Assembly (NCBI GenBank): GCA_017460835.1
Contig: JAFUAD010000047.1
Location: 1-46,985 of the forward strand
Origin: Oscillospiraceae bacterium
GTDB lineage: Bacteria; Bacillota; Clostridia; Oscillospirales; Ruminococcaceae
Direction: 5' to 3'
Length of the DNA: 46,985 bases
The notes under the pieces were generated by a model, which ran no database searches, had not been told where the DNA came from, and saw nothing but the letters and a program-made list of their open reading frames with translations. The stretch's first letter is position 1. Every line of letters starts with the position of its first letter. Position numbers and translations under genes: made by a program. Below are positions 23,554 through 32,417 of the stretch, one piece after another.

Positions 23554-24787
23554 GATATTTGCAGCCGCGGCGGCTGTCATGCTGCTGACGGGCTGCGCGG
23601 AGCAGTCCAAACCGGAGAGCAGCGCCGTGTCAAACGGGCAGGATGCCCCGCAGCTTGCGGTGTATTCCGGCGATCTCAATGAACTGAAGGACATGCTCAA
23701 TGCCTGTCAGAATTTTCAGTGCGGCGATGATCTGACGGCCGCCGTTCCGGAAACCGCCGAGCTGTATGAATTTACCGTGCGGGAGCATCCCGAAACGGAT
23801 TATGAGGCGTTTGAAGCGGGATTTGCCGCATTGTTCTCGTATCTTCTGCCCGATGAGCAGCTCGACCGCGCACATCTCTACTATTCCGGCAGCTACGGGC
23901 AGACCGAAGGGTACGACCGCTACCGGCTTGTTGACGATTATCTTTCAGCGCTGCGCAGCGGCGAGGAGGATTTTTGCTACGGTTTGCGGTATTATGGTGA
24001 TGCCGCAAAGGTATATCTCGCAATCGGCGCGGCACTCGATCACGGCGATGCGCTCATCAATCGCGGCGTGACGCAACGGTTGACCGGCAACACCGCAAAG
24101 GCGGACAATTTCTATCCGCAGGACGAGTACACATATCTGAAAACCGTATCGCCGGACAGCACCGAGAACGTGAAGCTGCTGAACGGTGAAATAACGGTTC
24201 AGGATGCTGTCGCGGCATTTTCGGCATATATCGACCGGATGCCCTACCCAAAGGAGCAGAATGTGCGGACGGCGGTGCATGCAGTGGAGATCTATCAGGT
24301 CACGGAGGACTGCTGCGGGCTGCTGCTCCTGACAACGCCGGAATACCGCGGTGTGCCGATTGATTACTGGAGCTACGGCTCGTATCGCGGGGTCATTCAG
24401 TATAACTTCCCGTTCTCCTATTGGTCATGGATGATCGAGACGGACAGGCCGGATGAGATGATGGCGTGTTTTCGGTACCGGAACATGGAAAATGTACGCA
24501 GCATCGGGAAAATCGCAGATATACAGACGGCAGTGAAGGCAGTCAGCGGAAATTTGTCCGCTGCGGTCAGATTTGAGGTGCAGCGCGTAGAGCTGGCCTA
24601 TCAGCAGCGCTATATTCCCGATGCAAACGGCTTTGTCGATCTCAAAAACGGGCAGCCCTGCACCGCGCGCCCGGTCTGGAAATTCACGCTGAAAAATCCC
24701 AATGATACGATGATATACGTCTGCTGGCTCGATGCGGAAACGGCATCGGATTTCGCATACATCTGTTACAATGAGGACGAATCATGA
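23543..24787 (+). CDS. Lipoprotein of the ECF cluster, paralogue 2
   Basis: The 414-residue protein begins MRIKIFAAAAAVMLLTGC, a lipoprotein signal with Cys18. The ordering of its C-terminus (DIQTAVKAVSGNLSAAVRFEVQRVELAYQQRY..., FTLKNPNDTMIYVCWLDAETASDFAY) parallels the upstream lipoprotein. No named domain is recognised. The start at 23543 overlaps the upstream gene by 11 bases, with GGGGGAG upstream. The stop overlaps the permease start by four bases. Close coupling suggests that both lipoproteins work with the membrane complex encoded next. Confidence 0.8.
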   Translation: MRIKIFAAAAAVMLLTGCAEQSKPESSAVSNGQDAPQLAVYSGDLNELKDMLNACQNFQCGDDLTAAVPETAELYEFTVREHPETDYEAFEAGFAALFSYLLPDEQLDRAHLYYSGSYGQTEGYDRYRLVDDYLSALRSGEEDFCYGLRYYGDAAKVYLAIGAALDHGDALINRGVTQRLTGNTAKADNFYPQDEYTYLKTVSPDSTENVKLLNGEITVQDAVAAFSAYIDRMPYPKEQNVRTAVHAVEIYQVTEDCCGLLLLTTPEYRGVPIDYWSYGSYRGVIQYNFPFSYWSWMIETDRPDEMMACFRYRNMENVRSIGKIADIQTAVKAVSGNLSAAVRFEVQRVELAYQQRYIPDANGFVDLKNGQPCTARPVWKFTLKNPNDTMIYVCWLDAETASDFAYICYNEDES

Positions 24788-25680
24788 AGCTGCTGCGGTC
24801 AATCGGAGTGAATCTCCGGCGGGCAGTGTGCAGCGCGGGATTCCTGTGCTGCGTGCTCGCGGTATTTGTTATGTGCTTTGCGAATGTCATCGGCACCGAC
24901 CCGACGACCCTTGACCGGCTGACGATTCCGGCGGCGCTGATGCGCCCGGAGCTGATCCGGCAGGATGTGCATTATTGTGCGTTTCAGGTGTTCACGGCGG
25001 GGAGCCCCGTGTGGGTGACGATGTTCACGCCGGTGCTGGCGGCGTTTGCCTATGTGCCGCTGCTTTGCGATGAACGGCGCTCGCAGCTCGGCCGCCTGCT
25101 GATCGCGCGGCAGGGAAAGCTGCGCTATGCGCTCAGCCATGTGTGCGGCGCGGCGCTGACCGGCGGGCTGACAATGCTCTGCGGGTTTGCGCTGTTCGGG
25201 ATTGCGGCTGCGGTGCTGTTTCCGTCGCTGCAAAGCTACGATTCTGCGTCGGTTTCCGCATTTTTGGAGGAGCAGGGCTGGCGGTATCCGCAGGGCATCG
25301 CCGCAGGAATCCGTGCGGGGCATTTTGCGCCGGCAATTCTGCTCAAATGCGCGGAAATGTTCCTGTACGGCGTTATTTCCGCGCTGCCTGCGCTTCTTTG
25401 CGCAGCATTCACGCTGAACAAATACACCGTGCTGTGCCTGCCGTTTTTCGCAGCATATTCGTGGACGCAGCTCAATGCGCGGCTGACTGCGAAAATCGCA
25501 TTTTCCGGCGGAGAATATCCCAAATTCGGGCAATTTCTTTCCCGCAGCACGCCGAATGCCCTGCTGACAGCGCTGGAGCGCGACACCGCGCAGATTCTGC
25601 TGCTGCACGGGGGCTTTGCGCTGCTGCTGATTCTGATTTTCACTGTTCTCATGCAAAGGAGGCGGGACTGTGGCGCATAG
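24784..25680 (+). CDS. ABC-2 type permease-like membrane protein 1
   Basis: The 298-residue protein has about six hydrophobic segments (near residues 16-36, 75-95, 115-142, 190-215, 218-235, 273-293) and a large extracytoplasmic stretch after the first, as in ABC-2 exporter permeases. The loop LLCDERRSQLGRLLIARQGKLRYALS could contact the ATPase. It overlaps the lipoprotein gene (ATGA) and the second permease. No substrate can be read from the sequence. Confidence 0.75.
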   Translation: MKLLRSIGVNLRRAVCSAGFLCCVLAVFVMCFANVIGTDPTTLDRLTIPAALMRPELIRQDVHYCAFQVFTAGSPVWVTMFTPVLAAFAYVPLLCDERRSQLGRLLIARQGKLRYALSHVCGAALTGGLTMLCGFALFGIAAAVLFPSLQSYDSASVSAFLEEQGWRYPQGIAAGIRAGHFAPAILLKCAEMFLYGVISALPALLCAAFTLNKYTVLCLPFFAAYSWTQLNARLTAKIAFSGGEYPKFGQFLSRSTPNALLTALERDTAQILLLHGGFALLLILIFTVLMQRRRDCGA

Positions 25681-26539
25681 AAATCTGCAAAAGACATGGG
25701 CAGTCGCCGTGACCGAATGGCGGAAATGGCTGCGGAATCCGCGCATGATGATCGCGCTGATGCTGGTGATCGTTGCGCGGACGCTCGCCGTCGAGCCGCT
25801 CAAGGAGCGCACCGCCGAGAGCGGCCTGCCGATGAACCTCTTTGAGCCGATGATCGCGGTCGGCAACTCCGGCATGCTGGTGATGCTGCTGCCGGCGGTG
25901 TTTCTCATTCTCATGAGCGACTTCCCGGTGCTGGAATCGAACTCGCTGCTGTATCTCTCGCGAACCGGCAAGCGCGCATGGTTCCGGGGGCAGATTTTGT
26001 TCGCTGTCATGAGCATTTTCACATATCTGGGCGGCATTTTCCTGCTTGTGACGCTCTCTGCGCTCGGCAGCACGGAGCCCGGCTTCTCATGGAGCGAAGC
26101 CACCCGCACCTTTGTCGCCCGCAATCCCGCGCGCGCCGACAGCTTTCTGGCGGAGCTGCTGCCCTCGAATCTGTATAATCAGCTCACGCTGACGCAGGCG
26201 ATCTGCTATACCTTTTCGCTGCTGGCGCTGTATCTGTTTTTGCTGTGCATGATTCTGCTGCTGTTCACGATGCTGAAGCGGCGGGCGATCGGCGTGTTTG
26301 CGGCATATGCGGTGCTGCTCTGCGGCGTCATCACCTGCGCGGTGCGCCTGAAAAGCATGTGGATGTTCCCGATGGCAAACTCGATCATCTGGCTGCATTA
26401 TACGGAGATTCTGCGAAAGCCGGTGTACCCGATTCTGAATTCATACCTGTATCTCGGCACGCTGATTTTCGCGCTGCTGATGACAAACCGTGTGATGCTG
26501 CGCAGAATGGAATTTGAACAAACGGAGGTGCTGACATGA
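25670..26539 (+). CDS. ABC-2 type permease-like membrane protein 2
   Basis: The 289-residue protein starts with GTG (AAAGGAGG upstream) inside the end of the first permease gene. Hydrophobic segments lie near residues 26-42, 60-80, 105-130, 180-205, 208-228 and 255-275. The N-terminal cytosolic segment TEWRKWLRNPRMMIALMLVI has the basic elbow helix common in ABC-2 permeases. It probably forms a heterodimer with the preceding protein. The stop overlaps the ATPase gene by four bases. Confidence 0.75.
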   Translation: MAHRNLQKTWAVAVTEWRKWLRNPRMMIALMLVIVARTLAVEPLKERTAESGLPMNLFEPMIAVGNSGMLVMLLPAVFLILMSDFPVLESNSLLYLSRTGKRAWFRGQILFAVMSIFTYLGGIFLLVTLSALGSTEPGFSWSEATRTFVARNPARADSFLAELLPSNLYNQLTLTQAICYTFSLLALYLFLLCMILLLFTMLKRRAIGVFAAYAVLLCGVITCAVRLKSMWMFPMANSIIWLHYTEILRKPVYPILNSYLYLGTLIFALLMTNRVMLRRMEFEQTEVLT

Positions 26540-27168
26540 TTTCGGTACATGCGCTTTCCCTGACAATCGGCAGAACAGAAATCCTCAGAAATATCGAAAT
26601 CTCATTTGATGCCGGGAAAATTCACGGGCTGATCGGCAGAAACGGCAGCGGCAAGACCATGCTGATGAAATGCATCTGCGGGTTTGTGAGACCGACCGCC
26701 GGAACAGTCACGGTCGCCGGGAAGCAGATCGGCAGGGACTGCGATTTCCCGGACAGTATGGGGATTATCATAGAAACGCCGGGCTTTATTCCGTATTATT
26801 CGGGCTACCGGAATCTCAGGCTGCTCGCCGGTCTGAACAGGAAAATCGGGAGGGAAGAAATCCGCAAAACGATGCAGACCGTCGGGCTCGACCCCGATCT
26901 CAAACGCCATGTGCGGAAATATTCGCTCGGCATGCGGCAGAGACTGGGGCTTGCGCAGGCGATCATGGAGAACCCCGATCTGCTGATCCTCGACGAGCCG
27001 ATGAACGGGCTTGACAAGGAGGGCGTTTCGGATATGCGCCGATACCTGCTCGACCTCAGATCGCAGGGCAAAACCATCCTGATCGCCTCGCATTCCGCGG
27101 AGGATATCGCCGTGCTCTTCGATACCGTCTGCGAGATGGACAAGGGCGTGCTGACACAGCAGGCATAG
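26536..27168 (+). CDS. ABC transporter ATP-binding protein
   Basis: The 210-residue ATPase has Walker A GLIGRNGSGKTML (about 32-44), the Q-loop region IIIETPGFIPYYSG (about 76), signature YSLGMRQRLGLA (about 133), Walker B DLLILDEPMNGLD (about 153-165) and the H-loop IASHSAED (about 186). The YSLGMRQ form of the signature is typical of ABC-2 exporters of the lantibiotic-immunity or drug-export type. It is the last gene of the five-gene operon and powers the two permeases. Confidence 0.92.
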   Translation: MISVHALSLTIGRTEILRNIEISFDAGKIHGLIGRNGSGKTMLMKCICGFVRPTAGTVTVAGKQIGRDCDFPDSMGIIIETPGFIPYYSGYRNLRLLAGLNRKIGREEIRKTMQTVGLDPDLKRHVRKYSLGMRQRLGLAQAIMENPDLLILDEPMNGLDKEGVSDMRRYLLDLRSQGKTILIASHSAEDIAVLFDTVCEMDKGVLTQQA

Positions 27169-27252
27169 GCAAAGCGCAATTATGAATCGTGACTGCGTAT
27201 GCGCCGGACAGAATCAAAGGCCGGCGCTGTGCGGTACCGGGGCGCTGCGCCT

Positions 27253-27281
27253 TTGACACGGCGGGTGAAATATCGTATAAT
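27253..27281 (+). promoter_or_regulatory. Consensus promoter of the extended sigma factor gene
   Basis: TTGACA (27253-27258), 17-bp spacer and TATAAT (27276-27281) match the sigma-A consensus exactly, with a leader of about 82 nt to the start codon. Confidence 0.8.
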
Positions 27282-27370
27282 AAAAAAATCAGATGATGCC
27301 CTAACCGAGCGCGGTTTTCTGCACTATATTGACAGAAGCTTCTGAAACTCAAAGGAAAGGAGAGCCGAGC

Positions 27371-28915
27371 ATGAACCTTGACGAACGGCGCGCGAGGATT
27401 GCGGAGATGTCAAAGGCGGTCTTTCAGTACTGCCTGTCCCGCACGCGCTCCTATCAGGAATCGGAGGATCTTTCGCAGGAAATTCTGCTGACGCTCTGCG
27501 AAAGCATCGGGAATCTGCGCGATGAAAAGGCATTTTACGCATTTGTCTGGCGGACTGCGGACAACATTCTGAAGGGCTGGTACCGGAGCCGCCGCGAAAC
27601 CCTGGAGCTGGACGAGACCCTTGCCGATCACACATGGGAGCATCTGGAGGAGCAGGCGCAGGAGCACGAGCAGCTTTTGCTCATTACGCGGGAGCTGGCG
27701 CATCTGAATTCCAGCTACCGCCGCGTTACGGTCGCATACTACATCGACGGATGCCCGGTCAAAGAGATTGCGGCTCGCTTTTCGCTCACGCAAAGCATGG
27801 TGAAATACCTGCTGTTCCAATCGAGAAAACGAATCAGGGAGGGCATTGCAATGGAACGGAATTTCGGAGAATACAGCTATAACCCGGTGCATCTGGAGTG
27901 GCGGTGGATGTGTCCGCCGGTGCGCGATTACGGCGGCCTGCTGCCGCTGAGCAGCATTCAGCAGAATCTTCTGATGGCGTGCTGTTATTCAAAGCAGAAC
28001 GAGGAGCAGCTCAGCATGCTGCTGGGCGTGCCGACGGCCTATCTGGAGGATGAGCTCCGGAAGCTGACGGAATATGAGCTGATGACCGAGCAGGGCGGCT
28101 TTTATCTGACCAACGCGCAGGTGCAGACGAAGCGTGCGGCGGCCGAGCGCTTCCGGGCAAAGGAAGCGGCGCTCAGGGGGGCGGCAGCGAGGATTCAGCG
28201 CTTCCTTGCGGAGAATGAGGAGGCGCTGCGTGCGATCGGCTTTTACGGCTGCGATATGCCCGTCAATTCGCTCAAATGGATGGTGCTGGAGGTGCTGCTC
28301 CGGATGGTGTACGCGGATGATCTGGACGATGCGCTTTCGGCAAATTTCCCTGACGGCAAAGCCTGCTCCTTTGCGCGGGTCTCGCTCATCGAGCAGGAGG
28401 AGGCGCCGAAGGGCGACAACTACGACCCGCTCTGGGGCTTCCGCAGCACCGAATACGGGTATATCCTATTTCACTGGGTACGGTTCAATTCGCCGGTGTT
28501 TCATCGGCTTTCCGATGTGCAGGCGAGCGTCCTGACGATGCTCCCTGCAAGGCAGCCGGAAACCGAACATGAAAAAATGATCTGCACGGAGCTGATCGAG
28601 CTTGACTGTGCATTCCGCGAAGGAAATGAGATCAGGCCGAATTACCCCTGCTTTACAAAGGAGCAGAAGGAGGCATTCCTCGGGCTGCTGAGTCCGGTCG
28701 CGCAGGAGCTGCTCAGCGGCGCGCTCGGCCGCACGGAGCTGACCCGGCAGATCACCGAGGAGCACCTGCCGGAGCGCTTCCGCCCCTATGTGAAGGACAT
28801 GATCATCACGCAGATGTTCGAGGAGGTCAGCGACATCACCCGCCTGCTCGCGGAGTCGGACTGGCTGGTGCCGTGGAGCGGCATGAACCCGACCAACCTC
28901 ATTTTCCTAGATTGA
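27371..28915 (+). CDS. Sigma-70-like factor with a large C-terminal extension
   Basis: The 514-residue protein starts with an ECF-like sigma module: region 2 at about residues 10-80 (YCLSRTRSYQESEDLSQEILLTLCESIGN, WRTADNILKGWYRSRRE) and region 4 at about 110-165 (YRRVTVAYYIDGCPVKEIAARFSLTQSMVKYLLFQSRKRI). About 350 further residues follow. These begin with a winged-helix-like stretch (about 198-250: SSIQQNLLMACCYSKQNEEQLSMLLGVPTAYLEDELRKLTEYELM) and a helical segment; the rest I do not recognise. ECF sigmas are usually 160-200 residues, so the extension may sense a signal and replace a separate anti-sigma. The start at 27371 has AAAGGAGAG upstream. No anti-sigma gene is adjacent. Confidence 0.8.
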   Translation: MNLDERRARIAEMSKAVFQYCLSRTRSYQESEDLSQEILLTLCESIGNLRDEKAFYAFVWRTADNILKGWYRSRRETLELDETLADHTWEHLEEQAQEHEQLLLITRELAHLNSSYRRVTVAYYIDGCPVKEIAARFSLTQSMVKYLLFQSRKRIREGIAMERNFGEYSYNPVHLEWRWMCPPVRDYGGLLPLSSIQQNLLMACCYSKQNEEQLSMLLGVPTAYLEDELRKLTEYELMTEQGGFYLTNAQVQTKRAAAERFRAKEAALRGAAARIQRFLAENEEALRAIGFYGCDMPVNSLKWMVLEVLLRMVYADDLDDALSANFPDGKACSFARVSLIEQEEAPKGDNYDPLWGFRSTEYGYILFHWVRFNSPVFHRLSDVQASVLTMLPARQPETEHEKMICTELIELDCAFREGNEIRPNYPCFTKEQKEAFLGLLSPVAQELLSGALGRTELTRQITEEHLPERFRPYVKDMIITQMFEEVSDITRLLAESDWLVPWSGMNPTNLIFLD

Positions 28916-29014
28916 TAAACGGCTGCGGTGCATTTCGGGATTCCGGATGCGCCGCAGCTTTGCGTACCGGGTCAAAAATAGCACAAAAAGCAATATTTTC
29001 AGCAGGAATTTACA

Positions 29015-29043
29015 TTGTATTTTTTTCCGGCATCATGTATAAT
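29015..29043 (+). promoter_or_regulatory. Promoter of the CE12 cellulosomal enzyme gene
   Basis: TTGTAT (29015-29020), 17-bp spacer and TATAAT (29038-29043), giving a leader of about 55 nt. Confidence 0.65.
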
Positions 29044-29105
29044 GTATCATAGCGGACAATATCCGGCAACAAAATCACACAGAGCATAGGCTTAGGGGGA
29101 TTTCT

Positions 29106-32090
29106 ATGAAACACTTGCAATTATGGAAAAAAAGGCTGCTCAGCGGACTGACCTCCGCGGTGCTTTCGCTTTCCGCGCTCTCCGGCATTGCCGCGCCGAC
29201 AGCCTCGGCGGCACAGGCAAACTGGAAATTTGACTTCGGCGGGGGCGGCACGGCGAGCGGCTATACGGGCGTCTCGGCGGGGACAGGATACAGCAGCTCG
29301 CTGACCTACGGCTTCACCGGCAGCGTCGCGGACGTCGCAGCGGGCGGCTCCGGCGCACTCAGCGATGCGGTCAAATTTACCGGCGGTGAATTCCGCGTCG
29401 ATCTGCCGACCGGCCTCTATCAGATCACGGTCACGACCGGCAACAGCCCGCGCACCTCCATCATGATCGAGGGCATGTACCAGATGATCAACCTCACCGG
29501 CAACAACGCCGTTGAGAGCATTCAGGTTCCGGTGACGGACGGCATGCTCAATATCTCCGCAGTCGCCGGCATGGCGGGCAAGGAGTATTCGATCTCCGCA
29601 CTGGAGATCACGCAGCTCAACACGACCGGCACCATGCGCCCGACGATCTGGCTCTGCGGCGACTCGACCGTCTGCAACTATTACAATACCGCGGATACTG
29701 CACAGCACGGCTGGGGACAGTTCCTCAAAAACTACGTCAATACGAATGTTTTTGAGATCCGCAATCAGGCCTCCAGCGGCCAGTATGCAAAGGGCTTCTA
29801 TGACGGCGGCCAGTTCACGCCGATCAAGACCTACGGCAAGCCCGGCGATTACTATATCATCTCCATCGGCATCAATGACACGAATTATTCCAGTGCCGAG
29901 GAGTATTATCAGGTTGTGACCACGATGGTCAAGGAGGCAAAGGCCAAGGGCATGGAGGTCATCCTGGTCAAGCAGCAGGGCAGACACGGCGATTTCAGCC
30001 GCAGCCCGGTGCTTCCGGGAAGATGGTTCGGCGGGCAGCTTGATACCATCGGCGCAGAGCAGAATGTCCGCGTCATCGACCTCTTTACCGCATGGCAGGA
30101 TTTCGGCTTCAGCATCGGCGGCTATGATGCCATGACCGAATATTATGCCTCTGGCGATGACCTGCACCAGAGCGTACTCGGCGCACAGAAGAATGCGGAG
30201 CTCGTGCAGGGGCTCATGAAGCTCGGCGATACCGAAATGGACACCGAGGCTTACTACACCTTCAAAAATACCAACAGCGGCATGGTCATGGATATCAAGG
30301 ACGGCACGATGGCAGAGGGCACGAACGTGCAGCAGTGGGGCTCCAACGGCCTGAGCTGCCAGAAGTGGAAGCTGACGCCGTTCGCAAACGGCACGACCTA
30401 TTATTATGTCCGCTCCGCAGCCGATCCGAATTATGTGCTCAAGGCAATGACCGGCTCCGACGGCGGCAATATCGAAATTGTCCCGTATGCAAACAATGAC
30501 AGCATGATGCTGTTCCAGTTCACGAAGATCAGCGACGGCTCCTATTACATCTCCACGCGCTCCTCGAAGGATGCGTGCTTTGTCGAGATCGACGGCGCGA
30601 GCAATGCAAGCGGCGCGAATGTGCAGCAGTGGGGCTTTACCTATAATGCATGCCAGAACTGGCAGGCGATCAAGGTCGATGCGCCGGAGACCGTCGAGCC
30701 CGATGACCCGCCGGTTGACGACCCGCCTGTCGATAATACCAAATACATGCTCGGCGACCTGAACGGCGACGAAAAGGTCAATTCCGCAGACCTGACGCTT
30801 CTGAAGCGCCTGCTTGCCGATGCTGGCAAATTCTCCGATGCGCAGAAAAAAGCCGCCGATGTCAACGGCGACAGCCTGATTGATGCAGCAGATGTGCGGC
30901 TCCACCGCGCGTTCCTGCTCGGCGAGGATGTGAGCTTCTCCGAGCCTGTCACCGTGTATTATTACGCGATCGACCAGACATGGGATCAGGGCGTCATCGA
31001 GGCCACGAACGAGGGCTTTACCAATCCCGGCGGCTATATCAATCTCGACAACAACGATACCAGCAATATCACCTTTACGGTCGATGTTCCGGCGGCATAC
31101 AACTATATGGTTCACATTCGCTATGCAAACGGCACGACCGATGACCGGCAGATGAAGGTCTATGTCAACGGCAATACGCAGGAATTCTGGCTCCAGCCCT
31201 TCCCCGGCACCGGCTCCTGGACAACATGGACGGAAATTGAAATCGTGCTGCCGCTTCAGGCGGGGCGCAATACGATCCAGTTCTATTCGGCGCTCGCAGG
31301 AAAGGGCGGCCCGAATCTCGATTACATCAGACTGGTTCCGACGGATGAGCCCTATGCGGAAACCTATGACCCGGACTCCTATCAGCAGCAGCTCAATGAC
31401 AGCAAGCCGACGCTCTTTATCCTCGGCGATTCGACGGTGCAGTCTTACCGCGCAAGCTATGCGCCGCAGCAGGGCTGGGGCTATTATATGGCAGATTACT
31501 TCACCGACGATGTGACGGTTGACAACCGCTCCATGGCGGGCAGAAGTACGAAGAAGGCATATGACGAGGGCAGATGGCAGGGGATTTCCGACAGCATGAA
31601 GGCCGGCGATTTTGTCATGATCATGTTTGCGATCAACGACGCCGGTGCCTCCAATGCAGAGCGCTACGCGCCGATCTGCGGCAATGTGGATAATCCGACC
31701 GAGGGCTCCTATGAGTGGTATATGACGTATTTCATCAAGGATGCGCTCGCGAAGGGCGGCACGCCGATTCTCGTGACGACCGTCATCGGCATGGGCGCAT
31801 GGAACAGCAGCTCCGGAAAGTTTGTGAACAGCTACACGACCTACTGCGATGCCTGCAAAAAGCTCGCGTCCAAGTACAGCATCCCGCTGATCGACCTGAA
31901 TACGATCATGGTCAACCACTATAATTCTGTGGGCTATGACACAGCGAAATCCTATCATCTGATCGGCGCTGTGGAGGGCTCGACGGACGGCACGCATTTC
32001 TGCGAAAAGGGCGCGAATATCGTCGCAGGGCTCGTCGCAAATGCGGTGAAATCGCAGAAGATCACAGGACTGTATCAGTATGTGAAATAA
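29106..32090 (+). CDS. Cellulosomal esterase with two CE12-like domains, ricin-type CBM and internal dockerin
   Basis: The 994-residue secreted enzyme has a signal peptide (about 1-36, ending ASAA). A beta-sandwich (about 38-175) precedes the first CE12-like SGNH esterase: CGDSTV near 184, GINDTN near 258, and DDLH near 350. A ricin-B-like lectin domain follows (about 378-528, with NVQQWG repeats), then a DDPPVDDPPVD linker and a dockerin at about 547-608 (GDLNGDEKVNSADL and DVNGDSLIDAADV calcium loops). A CBM35/6-like domain lies at about 615-745. The second CE12-like esterase has GDSTV near 772 and DGTHF near 960. CE12 enzymes deacetylate rhamnogalacturonan or xylan. The dockerin should attach it to a cohesin. 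The start has a weak AGGGGGA site. Confidence 0.88.
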   Translation: MKHLQLWKKRLLSGLTSAVLSLSALSGIAAPTASAAQANWKFDFGGGGTASGYTGVSAGTGYSSSLTYGFTGSVADVAAGGSGALSDAVKFTGGEFRVDLPTGLYQITVTTGNSPRTSIMIEGMYQMINLTGNNAVESIQVPVTDGMLNISAVAGMAGKEYSISALEITQLNTTGTMRPTIWLCGDSTVCNYYNTADTAQHGWGQFLKNYVNTNVFEIRNQASSGQYAKGFYDGGQFTPIKTYGKPGDYYIISIGINDTNYSSAEEYYQVVTTMVKEAKAKGMEVILVKQQGRHGDFSRSPVLPGRWFGGQLDTIGAEQNVRVIDLFTAWQDFGFSIGGYDAMTEYYASGDDLHQSVLGAQKNAELVQGLMKLGDTEMDTEAYYTFKNTNSGMVMDIKDGTMAEGTNVQQWGSNGLSCQKWKLTPFANGTTYYYVRSAADPNYVLKAMTGSDGGNIEIVPYANNDSMMLFQFTKISDGSYYISTRSSKDACFVEIDGASNASGANVQQWGFTYNACQNWQAIKVDAPETVEPDDPPVDDPPVDNTKYMLGDLNGDEKVNSADLTLLKRLLADAGKFSDAQKKAADVNGDSLIDAADVRLHRAFLLGEDVSFSEPVTVYYYAIDQTWDQGVIEATNEGFTNPGGYINLDNNDTSNITFTVDVPAAYNYMVHIRYANGTTDDRQMKVYVNGNTQEFWLQPFPGTGSWTTWTEIEIVLPLQAGRNTIQFYSALAGKGGPNLDYIRLVPTDEPYAETYDPDSYQQQLNDSKPTLFILGDSTVQSYRASYAPQQGWGYYMADYFTDDVTVDNRSMAGRSTKKAYDEGRWQGISDSMKAGDFVMIMFAINDAGASNAERYAPICGNVDNPTEGSYEWYMTYFIKDALAKGGTPILVTTVIGMGAWNSSSGKFVNSYTTYCDACKKLASKYSIPLIDLNTIMVNHYNSVGYDTAKSYHLIGAVEGSTDGTHFCEKGANIVAGLVANAVKSQKITGLYQYVK

Positions 32091-32417
32091 GCGCAGTTAC
32101 GCGATAAACCGAATAAAAAAGCAGCGCCTCCCGATCTGCACGGGAGGCGCTTAGTCTATCGAAAAAGGTATCGCATGTTTCATTTCGTGAAATTGCGCAG
32201 TTTGCTTTGCAAATATGCGCTTCGCGATGGATTTGAATGGGCGCTTGCACGCTTCTTATGGGTTTGCTCCGCAAACTGTTGGAATCCCGTTATAATTGTA
32301 ATATTAGATAGTGCGTATTTTTTATATTTATTATTATAATGGGATTCTTAAGGGACAATGTCCCTTAAGCGGGGTTTGGGGCAGGGCCCCATTACAAATC
32401 CATCGGAGATACATTTT
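32091..32417. other. Convergent intergenic region with consecutive hairpins
   Basis: No gene is present between the two convergent enzyme genes. In order it contains the 11-bp stem at 32123-32151, GTTTGC-TCC-GCAAAC near 32263, a 15-bp stem at 32282-32296/32333-32347 around an AT-rich loop, a perfect 11-bp palindrome arm pair at 32347-32369, and a GC-rich GGGGC/GCCCC hairpin near 32380. Confidence 0.75.
32123..32151. terminator. Bidirectional hairpin terminator
   Basis: AGCGCCTCCCG (32123-32133) pairs perfectly with CGGGAGGCGCT (32141-32151). A run of six A residues just before it gives a T-tract on the minus strand. It can end transcripts from both convergent genes. Confidence 0.7.

Noticed and set aside
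27329-27371. Longer start for the extended sigma factor
   Set aside because: The upstream start at 27329 has no ribosome site, while ATG 27371 has AAAGGAGAG at good spacing.
29121-31997. A 958-codon open frame opposite the CE12 enzyme
   Set aside because: Its product is the low-complexity reverse reading of a GC-rich gene. The plus-strand protein has clear domains, signal peptide and promoter.
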